Shown here piece by piece: positions 1 through 11,411 of a stretch of DNA of 64,000 nucleotides; positions within the stretch are counted from its first letter, which is position 1; every line of letters starts with the position of its first letter. The notes beneath the pieces were generated by a model. It was not told the DNA's origin and ran no database searches. It was given only the letters and a program-made list of their open reading frames with translations. A program made the translations under genes and the position numbers. This DNA comes from Oscheius onirici. Lineage: Eukaryota > Nematoda > Chromadorea > Rhabditida > Rhabditidae. Location of the stretch: positions 9,734,001 to 9,798,000 of the forward strand of contig OW051473.1 of NCBI GenBank assembly GCA_932521025.1, in the 5' to 3' direction.

Positions 1-2
1 AA

Positions 3-92
3 TGGGGTCAATTCATTCGTCTTCTGAAAGAGCTCGATCTGGACAATCCGGAAACTTTCGAGATGCCAAGTCTCCCGACCATGCCGATCTGA
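3..92 (+). CDS. C-terminal exon of an upstream gene (unrecognised)
   Basis: The frame starting at base 3 is open for 29 codons to TGA at 90-92 and ends in a leucine/glutamate then proline-rich tail (ending PSLPTMPI). An AATAAA lies at 142-147, 50 nt after the stop, as expected for a 3' UTR. The rest of the gene lies to the left of the window, so family and function cannot be judged. The other two frames give either an early stop or a less protein-like reading. Confidence 0.5.
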   Translation, partial: WGQFIRLLKELDLDNPETFEMPSLPTMPI

Positions 93-260
93 TCTTCCAC
101 ATTCAGAAGAATTTCAACATGAAATTTTTTTTGAACTGCCAATAAAGCACATTACTTTGTGTACATTCTCAATTGAAAAGAAAGAAGGGTCTCACTGTAT
201 CTCCTTGTTTGTGTAGTCTTCTTAAAAAATCTTCATTTGCAAGTCGGACAGACAAAAAAT

Positions 261-493
261 GCAATAAAACTTGCAACTGAAATTTGACCCTGAAGATAGA
301 TGAATTGCGTTTCGGTTATCTGGATCTTATTTGGTCTATTTTGTGTGCCATTCACGCTGGAACAGAGTAGAGGGTCATAGCAATTTATATTTTGAAACGA
401 CGCACTTTTTATTTTGCCTCTTTGAAATGACAAAGACTGAATATTTCGTTCCCGAGACTGTTTGTTTGACCAAATAAGATCCAGATAACCGGA
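261..493. mobile_element. MITE-like element, copy 1 (inverted, right end truncated)
   Basis: This stretch is nearly the reverse complement of 695-966. It starts with the same terminal sequence (CTTGCAACTGAAATTTGACC) and carries both inner inverted ends around GGTTATCTGGATCTTATTTG. The last ~35 nt of the right terminal repeat are missing, the sequence switching at about 493 to unrelated DNA. It encodes no transposase. The short ORFs over both copies are the same repeat read in opposite orientation, not genes. Confidence 0.7.
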
Positions 494-694
494 ATGGAGG
501 CCGTGGAGACGAAGAAGAATGGCTGGGAGACCAAAGGCTAGATGGAGAAGCGAGTTAGTAGATTCGATGAGAGAAGTTTGGCCGAGAGTTGCTAGGACAA
601 GTCCCGACATTTGGAAAGCTAGCATGTCGCGACATGTAGAAAATACATGATCATCGTGAAATAAATCTAAATCTAATTTTTGAAAAATGAAAAG

Positions 695-966
695 TGCAAT
701 AAAAAACTTGCAACTGAAATTTGACCCTGAAGATAGAAGAATTGCGTTCCGGTTATCTGGATCTTATTTGGTCAAACAAACAGTCTCGGGAACGAAATAT
801 TCAGTCTTTGTCATTTCAAAGAGGCAAAATAAAAAGTGCGTCGTTTCAAAATATAAATTGCTATGACCCTCTACTCTGTTCCAGCGTGAATGGCACACAA
901 AATAGACCAAATAAGATCCAGATAACCGAAACGCAATTCATCTATCTTCAGGGTCAAATTTCAGTT
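695..966. mobile_element. MITE-like element, copy 2
   Basis: The element is bounded by inverted repeats of about 60 nt: the left end reads CTGAAATTTGACCCTGAAGA and the right end its complement TCTTCAGGGTCAAATTTCAG. Between the terminal repeats lie about 110 nt of unique core. Non-coding, short and palindromic-ended, it fits a miniature inverted-repeat transposable element. No clear target-site duplication could be assigned by eye. Confidence 0.7.
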
Positions 967-1028
967 TTTCCTTTTGTCCCTTTCAAAACATATTTGTACA
1001 TTACAGCAACATTTATTATGAACATATC

Positions 1029-1325
1029 TCAATCCTCTTCAAACAAAGATGACAGAAACGGAGAAAGAGGGATGGGAATGTAGTCGGTCTTGGACATGTC
1101 AAATTCCGCCAGCTGATCATAGTAGCGATCCCAGTCGCGAGAAGCGCGCCAATAGTCATCCGGTGTGATACTGCTCAGATTGGTCGACATGAGAACGTGG
1201 TCAATATGGCTCCTCACTCGGTCGGCGAACTCCTTAGCTTCAGACGGGACTCCCGTGTAGAAATATTCTTCAACCGTGTCGTCATCCATGCGCATGCGAT
1301 TCGAAGCAATATCCATTGTTTCCAT
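1029..1325 (-). CDS. 98-aa protein, unrecognised
   Basis: A single open exon of 98 codons rich in acidic and aromatic residues (motifs DDTVEEYFYTG and DWDRYYDQL). The ATG sits 1 nt after a strong acceptor (CTGTTCCAG at 1326-1334 on the minus strand), so an untranslated 5' exon or a trans-spliced leader is likely. An AATAAA lies on the same strand at 1011-1016 just past the stop, supporting this as the end of a transcript. No signal peptide, membrane segment or known domain is visible. It could be a downstream exon of a longer gene, but the phase of the candidate upstream exon (2805-2920) does not fit. Confidence 0.5.
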   Translation of the reverse strand: METMDIASNRMRMDDDTVEEYFYTGVPSEAKEFADRVRSHIDHVLMSTNLSSITPDDYWRASRDWDRYYDQLAEFDMSKTDYIPIPLSPFLSSLFEED

Positions 1326-1369
1326 TCTGGAACAGATTTTTGCTTCGGTTAGAATTTTAAAGTAGTTTA

Positions 1370-2285
1370 GATGGTTGGGTACAATCTACTACAAACTATC
1401 ATACTAGTTAGGTAGGAGCTGCAGGGAAACTTTCTTCTAAGTCAATCAGTTGGTAAAAGATGCCGAGAATCGTCGTCAAATCGAAAGTACTTCAAATCAT
1501 CTTAAAATCTCTTTCACCAACTGATTGACAGAGACATAAATTGTGAGCTAGCAAGAATCTTCGTCAAGCAGTTGAGCAAGAAAAGCTAAGTATAGCCACA
1601 TTTTGTCCATATCTACCAGAGAAGCCTTCTATTTTGGTACGCAGACTCACTCAAGCCCCACTAGCCTCACTCAAGCAGTTGGGTAAAATCTACTGTTTCT
1701 CATGTTTCGTCGTTGTGTCTACCAAAAATTGCGATTTGTTGAAATTGAAAAATTGTCATTTAAACGTTACGAAGAATTCCATTTCTTTCTGTAGAAGTTG
1801 GGTAAAAGCTACTTGAATTCAGCAGAAACTTTTACCTTTCTTTGCTGTTGAATAGTGAATGGCAAACAGAAGTAACTAACGGAAAGATAATTAAGAATCA
1901 TTTTAACGAAGTTGGGTAAAAGTTACTCAGTTCCCCATTTTTCGTTACAATGTTGGGTAAAAGCTACCAAGAGTCTTCCCTCCAAGATTTGCCCAAAAAA
2001 AAAATTCCCTTGGTTCAAAGCGATGTTTAAATACTACCAAGGTCCTTCTTGATCAAGTAGTTGAGTAGAAGCTACCAAGGAGAAACCAAAAAAAAGAACA
2101 GAACTAACTTTCAAGAAGTTGGGTAAAAGCTACGGGTTCCACAATTTTGTTGGGTAGCAGCTACCAAGTTTTAATATTCACGATCTACCACAAATTTCCT
2201 TAGTTAGAAAACAATTTCAAACGCTACTAAGGTATCCTGAAGATACTATCATCCCTTTTGATCAAGTAGTTGGGTAGAAACTACC
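1370..2285. repeat. Field of degenerate TTGGGTAAAAGCTAC repeats
   Basis: About ten copies of a 15-16 nt motif, TTGGGTA(A/G)AAGCTAC, lie at irregular 30-120 nt spacing (near 1374, 1677, 1797, 1910, 1951, 2059, 2118, 2148, 2269). Several are preceded by AAG(T/A)AG or GAAG. No coding exon is visible. The spacing is too irregular for a simple minisatellite. Confidence 0.65.
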
Positions 2286-2799
2286 AAAAAATTGAAAAGA
2301 ACAGTGCTAACCTTTAGACAGAAGAAGCTGAGGACGACAACCTGCGAGGACGACTGAAGTTAGCCGCACTTAAAAGTTTTATGCAGCACTACCAGGACAT
2401 TCGTTTTCCAGCTGCGAAAAATCAATCTAGTTGGTGCAATCAATTCAACTAAAGATGATAATAAAGCAAGTTTTACTCTCCAACGGTTTATTAAATTCAT
2501 ATATTTTTTACAGAAAGGAGTAGATTCAATATCCTCTGGGACGGGCACATGGAATGGAGATCGACGAATCGGCCATATTTTTCAGCAGCAGCAGCGTGTC
2601 CTCATATGCATCCCAGACAGCGTGTCCTCGTATGCACCCCTGGTTTCCATGAGATTAATGTCAATACTGAAAATACCAGGGTACTACTACTCAAATTTGT
2701 TCCTTGGCTAGAATCATTCAAAGAATGGATAAGTGTGAATTGCTCATAAGTCGCTAAGCTTGTCCCTCTACCCCATTCAATTGCAAATCCCAAAATAAA

Positions 2800-2995
2800 C
2801 TAACCAATCTTGGCCTCGTAGTCTTTACGGGCTTCCATGTTTCCGATCAACTGACCATCCGTATTGTACCCTGAAGGGTAGATTGTGTACTCTGGAGGAA
2901 GAGGAGTTACGGGAACTACCCTGAAATTACAAGATTGCTTGGTAGAAAGCATAAACCTACTTTTTGCTGCCGAGAAGAGCGAGAAGCGAGGACAT
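2800..2995 (-). CDS. Short conserved-looking protein, two exons
   Basis: Exon 1 (2961-2995) encodes MSSLLALLGSK plus two bases; a 40-nt GT-AG intron (2921-2960) removes a frameshift and leads into exon 2 (2805-2920), whose frame reads VVPVTPLPPEYTIYPSGYNT and on. If GTTAGT at 2804 is not a donor, translation ends at TAG 2800-2802 after about 50 residues; if it is a donor, a short terminal exon near 2600-2680 would add about 20 residues. The proline/tyrosine-rich segment reads like real protein. Minus-strand AATAAA at 2487-2492 would suit the longer model. Family not recognised. Confidence 0.45.
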
Positions 2996-3430
2996 CGTAG
3001 GACACATGGGGACACAATAACTTCAAGTTACAAGCTACAAACTAAAGTTATTTTATTTAAAGTTTTGCAACTTTTAGAAATTTTTGAATTGCAAAGTATT
3101 TTATAATTACAAGGTAATTTAGCTTTTGAAATGGAAAAGGGGCGAAAAGAGTTGAAGATGACGTCTGTGAGAGTAGAAAATAGTTTTAAAAGATTTCTTT
3201 CGAAATTTTCTTCAAAATGATATCCTATACAGTAGAAACCGGTTTAGAGCCCCGTTTAAGAAAGCGATACACAGGTATTTCTTGATTTGTTGGGTAGCTT
3301 ATTTAACAGTCTTTTGAATGCGCTTACTCAAATCACGACATGGTTTTCCCTGAAACTGTAGAGCTCATCTTTTTGAAGCAGTTTTCCAGTTTGTTTATAG
3401 CTTCAGTTGATTCAGAAATGTAGTTCTGGC
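2996..3430. other. Gap with no recognised feature
   Basis: AT-rich sequence with stops in all frames. One loose copy of the GTTGGGTAGCTT motif near 3288 is the only recognisable element. Confidence 0.4.
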
Positions 3431-3768
3431 ATGGAGGTGCTTTTCCTTCTTTTCCTGCTCGGTCTCCACTCAATCTCTGCCCAAAACGCGTGTTTTCAAG
3501 GCACATTTCAGTATGTTGAAGAAGCTTATCACTTCTAGGAACTACATCTTGCCCTATGAATCAGATTAAACTGGTCGCTTGTCCTGGGCAATGTGCTCTC
3601 AAGCGCTGGCTCCATGCTGGAAGAATTGTTAGCCAGAAGTTTGGATGTGCTGAAAGCAATACTCCCTGCGGACAGCGTTCTCCCGGTAGAGACGACTACG
3701 ATCTTACTCTCTGCTGCCTGAATGAGGAACCAAAGAAGCCTTGCAACAACCCGTTGAACAGAGGATGA
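3431..3768 (+). CDS. Small secreted Ly6/uPAR-like three-finger protein
   Basis: Exon 1 (3431-3500) starts with a signal peptide (MEVLFLLFLLGLHSISA) then QNACFQ. Exon 2 (3539-3768) carries a cysteine pattern ending CCLNEEPKKPCNNP, like the CC...CN end of the Ly6/three-finger fold. The mature protein is about 80 residues with nine cysteines, so one may be unpaired. The frame is restored only by a 38-nt intron with a GC donor (CAAG|GCACAT) and TTCTAG acceptor; the nearby GT donor at 3511 shifts the frame. Such proteins are usually extracellular or lipid-anchored; no C-terminal anchor signal is visible. A frameshifted pseudogene is the alternative. Confidence 0.55.
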
Positions 3769-4524
3769 ATGAAGCTTTGGCCGTACACGATTTTGTTGGA
3801 TCAAAACTACTCTTTTGCCAAAAAGCTGTTGAAATACCTGTTTTTCTGATCTAACGACAACAGACCGTTGGCTCAACCAGAAGTATTTCAAAAGATTTAC
3901 TCCATTCTCACTTTACAACAAGCGGTTTTATAACAGGGTTTTCGAACATTTCGATCACAATACTCTTGTTGATCACCAGAACGCGTTGATTATCCAGCAG
4001 ATGCAGATGCTGCTGTGTCTTACAAAGAATATTAAAACCGTAGTAGAAGTGACACTTACCTCGTCCCGACAAACCTGTGATCCTTTGTTTTCTGGAGTGA
4101 TACTGCTCAATCAAATGAACAAAAACAAAAATAATCTTGTGCCAAACGCCAAATTTTTCAGTACTAAACTTTTCAAAAATGAATAAGAACAAGAAGAAGC
4201 TACCGTAGTACACACCTTTTCAAAAACAAGAAATTGATACCTAAAATACCATAAATTCTACCCTACATTTTTTCGTTTATATCTTGCTCCTGGACTATTT
4301 TTATAACGGTATAAACAAAACCAATGCAAATATCATACAGTAACAAAGGTTTAATAAGATGAAAGTTGCTCGTCTTGGCGAAAATAGTTGCGTACTCTCT
4401 TGCTTATGACGCTAGACTAAATATAGAACCCACGCTTTCCCGAATCGCGTGTCCAGTTTTCTCAGCTTCAAATATAGAATCTTTGTTTTCCAGGATCAGT
4501 TCCGGTCGTTTTCACGGGTCTAGG
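3769..4524. other. Intergenic/5' region of the ChaC gene
   Basis: No supported exon. An acceptor (GTTTTCCAG) at 4485-4493 lies 31 nt before the ChaC start and may mark a trans-splice site or a 5' UTR intron. An in-frame upstream ATG at 4366 is present but adds sequence unlike ChaC proteins. Confidence 0.4.
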
Positions 4525-5819
4525 ATGTGGATTTTCGGCTATGGCTCCCTGTTGTGGTATCAGGACTTTCCAGTGGATCAGGTAACCTTTTCAAAACAAT
4601 CTTTTTACACCATTTTCAGTGTTTAACCGGGCTCGTTCGCGGATATTCTAGGAGATTTTGGCAGCTCAGTCCCGATCACCGAGGTACTCCGGAAAGCCCA
4701 GGCAGGACTGTAACGTTGGTGGAAGATAGCCAGCCAAATGTGAGTCAGCATATTGTTTGCTTTTTGATACTTTAGTCATCGTTATCAACTTGTTGATCTG
4801 CTTGCATCAGCTTGCCGTTTATTTTGTAGGCAACATGCTGGGGCAAGGCGTTCAAAGTACCAGAAGAGGCTGTAGAAGCGACTATCAAGTACTTGGATCA
4901 CAGAGAAAAGGCTGGATATGAGGTCAGAGTTCCTTTTCATATATTTTTTAAGCAAATCATTTGACACCAGATTGCTTAAAAGTTGGGTTTTTACCAGTTT
5001 CTACCCCAGAATGTTTAGAAGTGGAACAGTTCTCGAGCGAAAGAGCTCTGGATTAAAGTTTCATTATGAAAACCACCTTGAACACCAGAAAACAGTCAAA
5101 TTCTTGCCTTTTTGATAGGAAATAAGCTATCTTGCAGTCATCAAATCCATACATTCGCTTAAACTAAAACCTAGTGATGAGCAAACATAATCTGTGCAGA
5201 AGATATGGGCGTGTTCCGATCCGGTTTATTGCAAATCTTGGCAGCACAAATCACTCTGAAAACTGAGCTCCTGAAGCCATTCATTTTCGCGTAAAAAGAA
5301 GTTGGAAATCATGAATCGTTCTTCATGTTCCATTCTAAAGCAACGTTTTTAAAAATTTCCGTCGAAACCAAACTCCTATTTCGAAATAGTCAAGGAAATG
5401 GAATTTCCAACTAGACTACCTAATTTTCAGCGAATCAAGATGATGTTCTACCCAGATGACGCGACAGTGATTCCATTCGAAGTGGAAACGTACCTGAATG
5501 TTTCGGACAACGATCATAGGAACGAAGCTGAGCTTCTGGACATTGCTCAGACTGTAAGTCCCACCAAATTGTCAATACAAAACTGTCTCAGATCGTTCAA
5601 TCTATTGGTCCTTCAGGCCCAAATGTAGAGTACCTTCTTCGGTTATCTTCCATTCTTCACCGAGAGGTTGACACTTTTGCTTTTCTTCACCTTTTCCTCC
5701 TATTTTAGTCGACCGTTCCCGACACGCATGTGTTTGATTTGGAGCAGAAAGTCATAAGTCTGTGTGAAGAGCGCCGCCTCGACTACAAAAACTATCTTCT
5801 GGCAAAAGTAAAGGCCTGA
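4525..5819 (+). CDS. CHAC2: ChaC-type gamma-glutamylcyclotransferase (glutathione-specific)
   Basis: Six exons: 4525-4581, 4620-4739, 4830-4922, 5431-5553, 5592-5666 and 5709-5819, all GT-AG and frame-consistent, giving 192 aa (human CHAC2 is 184). The start WIFGYGSLLWYQDFP is the ChaC substrate-loop motif (YGSL), followed by GYSRRFWQLSPDHRG, PGRTVTLVED and DHREKAGY, where the glutamate matches the family's catalytic Glu. The IGPSGPNVEYLLRL block is also typical. The enzyme cleaves cytosolic glutathione to 5-oxoproline and Cys-Gly. The start at 4525 matches CHAC2 N-termini. Intron 3 is long (508 nt); the others are 37-90 nt. AATAAA lies near 5875. Confidence 0.93.
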
Positions 5820-6454
5820 GGTACGTTTTATCAGTCCATTTTCTTATCTTCAGAGTCTTGCGGGGGCAAGCCAAATAAAAAGCTTCGATTTTTCAGCGAA
5901 GTCGTCACCTTTGCAGTGTCTACCGATTACTGTCATTTATCGAATGAGCCAATTTCGCAATAGTCATTTCTTCAAGGTCATTCTACTGAAAGTGATGTCA
6001 TTGATGAGTCATATGCTCCTCCTTCTATAGTTTGACCCTTCTAACTATTTTTATCACCCTCCCTCTTATTTTTTCTTGTCAGATACCGCTAAACACAATT
6101 CCTCGCTCATTGCATGCCTTCACCAAAACTTTTTTGTGATACACTCTAGTCTTTACTTTTCCCTCGAAGACTGTTTACCATCTGAGAGTTTTACAGTTCC
6201 CGTGACTCTCTCTCTCTTTCCCTCTCCCTCTGTGATTCAATCCTCGCGAACGGTCGGCCGGTTGTTGCCCCATCGATCGATGCGCAAGGCCTTCCTCAGG
6301 CCCGTTTATGTGATCCCCCGTTCCCATCTCTTTTCTATAAATAAACGTGTTTCCAATGCGTGCTCTCTCTCTCTTACCACGTGATGTTCACAGCATAATA
6401 TCTCTTTTGCTTTGTTGTCTCTCTATGAAACCATAATATTCAGCTCGTGTTCTG
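5820..6454. other. ChaC 3' UTR and intergenic region
   Basis: AATAAA near 5875 probably ends the ChaC transcript. From about 6030 the sequence is pyrimidine-rich (CTCTCTCTCTTTCCCTCTCC near 6205). An acceptor AATATTCAG at 6435-6443 precedes the FRMD8 start by 11 nt. No coding exon is seen. Confidence 0.45.
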
Positions 6455-9258
6455 ATGGAAACACTTCGGGAAGATGCCTCCGGGACGCCACTTTTAGTCC
6501 ACAAACAGCAGGTGAGTTATCATATAAACAGTTGCCATCTTCCGGTCTATGATGTCACTTTCTTGTAGTGCCGAGACGCTTGCTTTCTTTCTCTATTTGC
6601 GACGATGTATTTGTTCAACGAGTCGGCCAAAATAGCTTCCCATTCTTAATGTTCATTTCCCGTTTCCAGGAGACGACAATCGACATGGATCTGCCGGCGA
6701 TGACTGCCGAAGAGTGCGGTAAGTGGCTAGAGGCTTTTTGAGCAATGTTGGGAGTTAAGAACCAGGCGACAGGAGTGGATTTGCCAAGAAGAAGTTGAGT
6801 ATGTCGAGGAATGTGAATCTGGCTCCGATCATTGTTCCTCAGGTAAGAGTACTTTCTTACCAATTTTCGTCACCAATTTTCGGTCATCAGTAGACCAAAA
6901 TATTGGATAAAATTCAAAGGCATTAACAAGCTACTTGAAGCTACTCAAAACCTCCGAGTTGTGACTCACTTCGCGAAAGAGCGCTATCGAATCCTTCTCT
7001 ATCAATATTCAATAATTGTTTTAGGCACCAGCAGTTCAATCTCGGGTCAACCACCTCTACACTCCGCAGGCCAATTCTCCACTCCGACAGTTTAGGTGAG
7101 TTATCAGTTGAAGCCCTCAATCCTGTGCCGTGTCAATAGCCCTTATCAGGTCCCATGACGAACGTGTTTTAGTTTGGGCCATCAAGGTCTCGGATCTGCT
7201 GACTTGCAACATGCATACAAAAGCATTATTTCTATCAGGGTATTCCTGCCACATCTATTCAAAGAAGAAGGCGAGGACAATGGTAAATAAAGGGACCGAA
7301 ATGTATTGGAAAAACAGATTGTTCAGCGTCGACTTGCGTCAAAGTTGAGGTCAACCGGGCCACAATGGCTGATGAAATCACGGGGATGATTGCTGAAAAT
7401 CAGGGAATTGACAAGGAGGCAGCTCAAGAGGCGTTTGCTTTGTGGATGACATCTCCGCTCCTGGAGCTACAGCTCAAACCTCACCACCAGCTGTGTGAAC
7501 TGAGAAAGAGTTGGAGCAGTCTCTTGCTAAAATTCGCAGCCGATGCCAGTCCACAGGACATCCAAAACGACGAACCATTGCTTTTTATTAAAAGAAGAGT
7601 CCAATTGGCGTCTGAGAGGGAACTTGAGGTAATTTTTTCTCACTTTTGGAGTAACACGTACGTTTTCAGCTCGCCGATGACCCCAAGATCCTCGAACTTT
7701 TATACGTCGACGCAAAATGTAACCTCTTTGCCGAGCGTTTTTTCATGAGCTCCTGTGCGGCTGCAGCCCTCGCAGGACTCGGTTACGCTATCGAGTACAA
7801 AGACGCTGAACTGACTGTCGATTTTATCAGGTAAGCGAACTACTGATCCAGTTTTTTAATTCAATCAGTCGTGACTGACTCAGCATACTTGTTTCAGAAA
7901 GAACCTGGAAGGACAGTTGCCTGAGAGACTGGCTGACAGTATCAGAGGACCAATGGTTTTTGGGAAGAGCTTGAGCAATGGAAGAGAACTGGACACTGTG
8001 CTCAGTGCTTGGAGAGAGAACAAGAACAAGAGTGCACAGGAACTAAAGAAATTGTATCTTGCCAAGCTGCATCAAAGTTGTCAACAGTATGGGTGAGTTT
8101 TTTTGCTATCTACTGAGCTTACAATGTATCCAGTCGAACTGACCTTCTCAGAGGAAAATTAAGCTAGATTTGAAGATGCCAAGGCAAACTTTTTTACTAT
8201 TACTCTTGCCATGAATCTACGAAAAGAGAAGCTGAATAGGCACTCCACTGAGTGATCTTATTGATTCACCTTCCCTTAAAGGATATGTTTTTCAAGTAGT
8301 GTAAGAAAGAGTCTTACAAGTAGTTGGAGCAGTGGTTCTAGCGGGTACGAACACCAACTCAGGGCATGAGCTTGAATTCTAAAATCAAATGAAATCAAAA
8401 CGAGTCATCTCACCCTTCCTAATGTCGATTGCAAACTGAGTCTTTAACAAAAAAATTGGATAACATTTCTGGGTCATTAAGTGATACTTGTGAACATACC
8501 TAGTCTCAGAGATACACTCAATATTTGGTAATGTTTTTCTATCAATTTATATCCGTTATTCATTTCAGATCTGCCTTTTTCCATGGCTTCATCGAACGTC
8601 CCTCTGTATCCCCTCTGAAGAATCTCAAGCGCTTCTTCCAGTCTGTAGCCTCGGGAGATGCAGACATGCCGGTACCTTTTGCAACCAACGTTACAGTTAT
8701 ATCTTCTCTTCAGATCACTATTGGAATCAATAGAGAGACCATTACTGTCGTTGACTCTGAAAAGAATGAGATTATCCTCATGGTGCAGATTGCCGACTGT
8801 GTTTGGAAGAAGGTTCTGGGACAGGGAGCTCCGAGCATGGAAGATTTGGAGGCGACGAATGATGCCCAACCTAGTCTTCTTCTTCATTTCCCAGAATTTG
8901 AAGGTGCGGAGAAAAAACTGAACCGCAACCAGCCAAGCTACCAAGTTCTTCAGGTAACCACATTTTCCATACTTTGACAAAATCTATTTTTCAGATTTTC
9001 GGCTACCAAACGGCGCTCATTCACTGTATGTTGGCCAACATGCACGATCTCCTCAAGTATGGCACCAGCTCTGAGCCGAATTCCGCCAATAGTACTAGTT
9101 CCTCTGAGAATGGAGGAAGAACCGTCAATAGGACGCCCTCTCTGACCAAGTGTGATAGGATGTGCCTCGCTACGTTTGTCAATGGCGAATGTGTAAAAGC
9201 CAGTGGCTCCATGAAGAAAATTATGCAAAAAGTAGGCAAAATGCAATCGGTTAACTAA
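6455..9258 (+). CDS. FRMD8: FERM domain-containing protein 8 (FRMD8/iTAP, Bili) homologue
   Basis: Eleven exons: 6455-6511, 6670-6718, 6766-6842, 7025-7095, 7239-7282, 7327-7628, 7670-7830, 7898-8092, 8569-8671, 8714-8953, 8995-9258; about 520 aa. Diagnostic FERM segments match FRMD8: FALWMTSPLLELQLKP, NDEPLLFIKRRVQLA, ILELLYVDAKCNL, and in the PH-like lobe SAFFHGFIERP and ITVVDSEKNEI. FRMD8 binds iRhom proteins and stabilises the iRhom/ADAM17 sheddase complex at membranes. Introns run from 42 to 476 nt. Intron 9 (8672-8713) is 42 nt with no stop, so retention would keep the frame. Exon 6 has two acceptors 9 nt apart (7318 and 7327). AATAAA is near 9378. Confidence 0.9.
8093..8568. other. Longest intron of the FRMD8 gene
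   Basis: GT...TTTCAG intron of 476 nt, about ten times the length of its neighbours. No nested gene, inverted repeat or RNA-like structure was found. Confidence 0.6.
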
Positions 9259-11411
9259 TTTCTTTGTCTAAAATAACTAATCTAGTCAAATCTACTAAGC
9301 ATTTGCGTCTGTGTACATATTATGTATCATACTCGTGCAAACGGTTACGAACGGGTAGCGTCTGTTTAAGAGCAACAATAAATATATATTCAAACTTGTT
9401 CTTTCTTAGAAATCTGAGTGCGAAAAAAGGAATTTGAAGTAACTATCGGTTTTTCGAAGAATTCTGAAACAGCTAGGAGTATCAGGATTCTATACAGAAC
9501 ATGTAGCGACATGAACAAAAGCCTCTCATTAGGATTCTTTGAAAAAAGGAACGTCGCTCGGAAAAGGGACCATATGTGACCCCTTTGTCCAGTCAAGGCC
9601 TCTGAAATACCCTTGTTTAAAAGTTACTACTATGCAGACACTTTGGTCCGACACAGAAATTTTTCCTAGATCAGTTGCCTGTTCATGGCTAGCAGCTTTC
9701 ATGAATTGTAAATATTCCAAACCAAAACTTGATAGAAACTAGCTTATTATTTCATACAACTTTGCTGAACAGCACAAAGCTGGAATATGTGTGTGAGCTA
9801 AGAAATTAAGGTTTCTTCGCGAATTCCGCTTAGGGAGTGAACCTGCCCGACCTGCTCAGTATTTAATAGTTAGTCTGTCCTTCTGAAATTTGTTTCGAAG
9901 GCACGATCCCGCTTAGGAATAAACGTATTTCTTCTCCTGGGGAACGCTTCGTATACGTCCTGATTGATCTATAATGGCAAGAGCAGCTGCTGTTGCCAGC
10001 TGCCGCTAGCATCATCCCGTACTCGTGACTCTGTTGTTCAAAAGGAGGAACTACTTTCATACCCCTTTGAAGAAAAACCGATAATTATTGCGTGACCTTT
10101 GCGATAATAGATTTTCCTAATTACGGGAGCAAAGGCCACACACACAACATCGGCGAAATGCATAGATCGGCACGTTTTAGAACTTCTCTAACTCTATTTG
10201 GGCAGCTTGTGTTCCACTTTGCGATCTTTATTGTGACCTGTCTCTCCCGTGAAACTGGTCACAGGGATCCATTATCCTCTGGTCGGAGACTGCCCGCCTC
10301 TCCCTATCCCTCTGACCACTCTGACACGCAAAAAGACGCTTTAAAGTTGAGAGTAGAATAGAGAAAAAGAACTAATTTCTTTCTTAAAGCGGCCCCAATC
10401 TTTATTCCCCCGAATCCCTTGAGATCTCCCCCTGAGAACATGTTTTGTTCTCGACCTGGTCATTAGCCCCCATAACGAATATTCTCGAGTGCGATCCATC
10501 TCGTGACCTCTTCTAGAAGTTTCTATTCCCTTCTTTGCACACTGCACTGCCACAGCGAGAATCAATATGCGGCTGTTATTGGCCTTGGCCGTAGTGAGAG
10601 TGGAGAGGAGGGTTTTGCTCCAGCTGCACGTAGTGGCCTCAACTCTTTCCCATTACAACATTTTGTAATGCACTTTGTCCCTCATTCGACTGGTCACCAA
10701 CCAGTCACTGCTGTTGAAATCTCTCTCATCGCCTATAATCTTTGGGAAAAGTTGAGCCATTAAACGTCCTCCATTTTATTTTGATCATGTTTATAAATAC
10801 CTTCCTTTTTCATATAAAACCATCCTCCTTCCCCCGTTCATAGTAAACAGGACAGCTAATCATGACGGTGCGCTCCCATTTGTATATTTTCGGCTCTGCC
10901 ATTACTATATATTGCATCAGAATGTTGCATTTTGCAACCTCCGAAACTGTTATCTTTCAAGCGACCGAAGGTTTCATGAAAAAATCACGGGATCGTATCT
11001 TCTGGAAGCGGTTAAATTTTATCAAATCGCTTTCATGCCATCTTTAAAAGAACCTTTATCAGTCTCCGTTGTTTGTCACATGATTCCACACCTGAGTGAA
11101 GGTCGATTTTACTATACTTTTGTGGAAAAGAGAGGAGAGACGGCGTTCATTCATTCTGCGCGTTGCCGCCAGTCGGGGGTCCCGCGTGATCGCCCTCCCA
11201 GTCGACCAACGGTGCTTGCAAAGCGGCTCTCTCACAAAGTTATGTGTGCCCACTCTGGCTTGACCTCTCTTCTGGCATGTTCCAGAAAGAATAATAACTG
11301 GATAACGATCCGATTTTATTCCCGCCGAAAACGATGTTATCGCCTCCTTCTTGCACTTTTCAATTGATTTTTCCCTTCCTTCCTCACATTGCATCATCTT
11401 ACAGAACGGAG
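9259..11411. other. Intergenic gap of about 2.1 kb
   Basis: Contains the FRMD8 AATAAA near 9378. The remaining ORFs are short, overlap on both strands and lack splice-flanked coding character. A TTACAG acceptor at 11399-11404 sits 7 nt before the next start. Confidence 0.4.

Noticed and set aside
233-1083. ORFs of 130 and 120 codons encoding the same peptide on opposite strands
   Set aside because: Both come from the inverted MITE-like copies and share no feature with a transposase.
8477-8980. 167-codon minus-strand ORF
   Set aside because: Antisense to FRMD8 exons 9 and 10, which have clear family homology on the plus strand.
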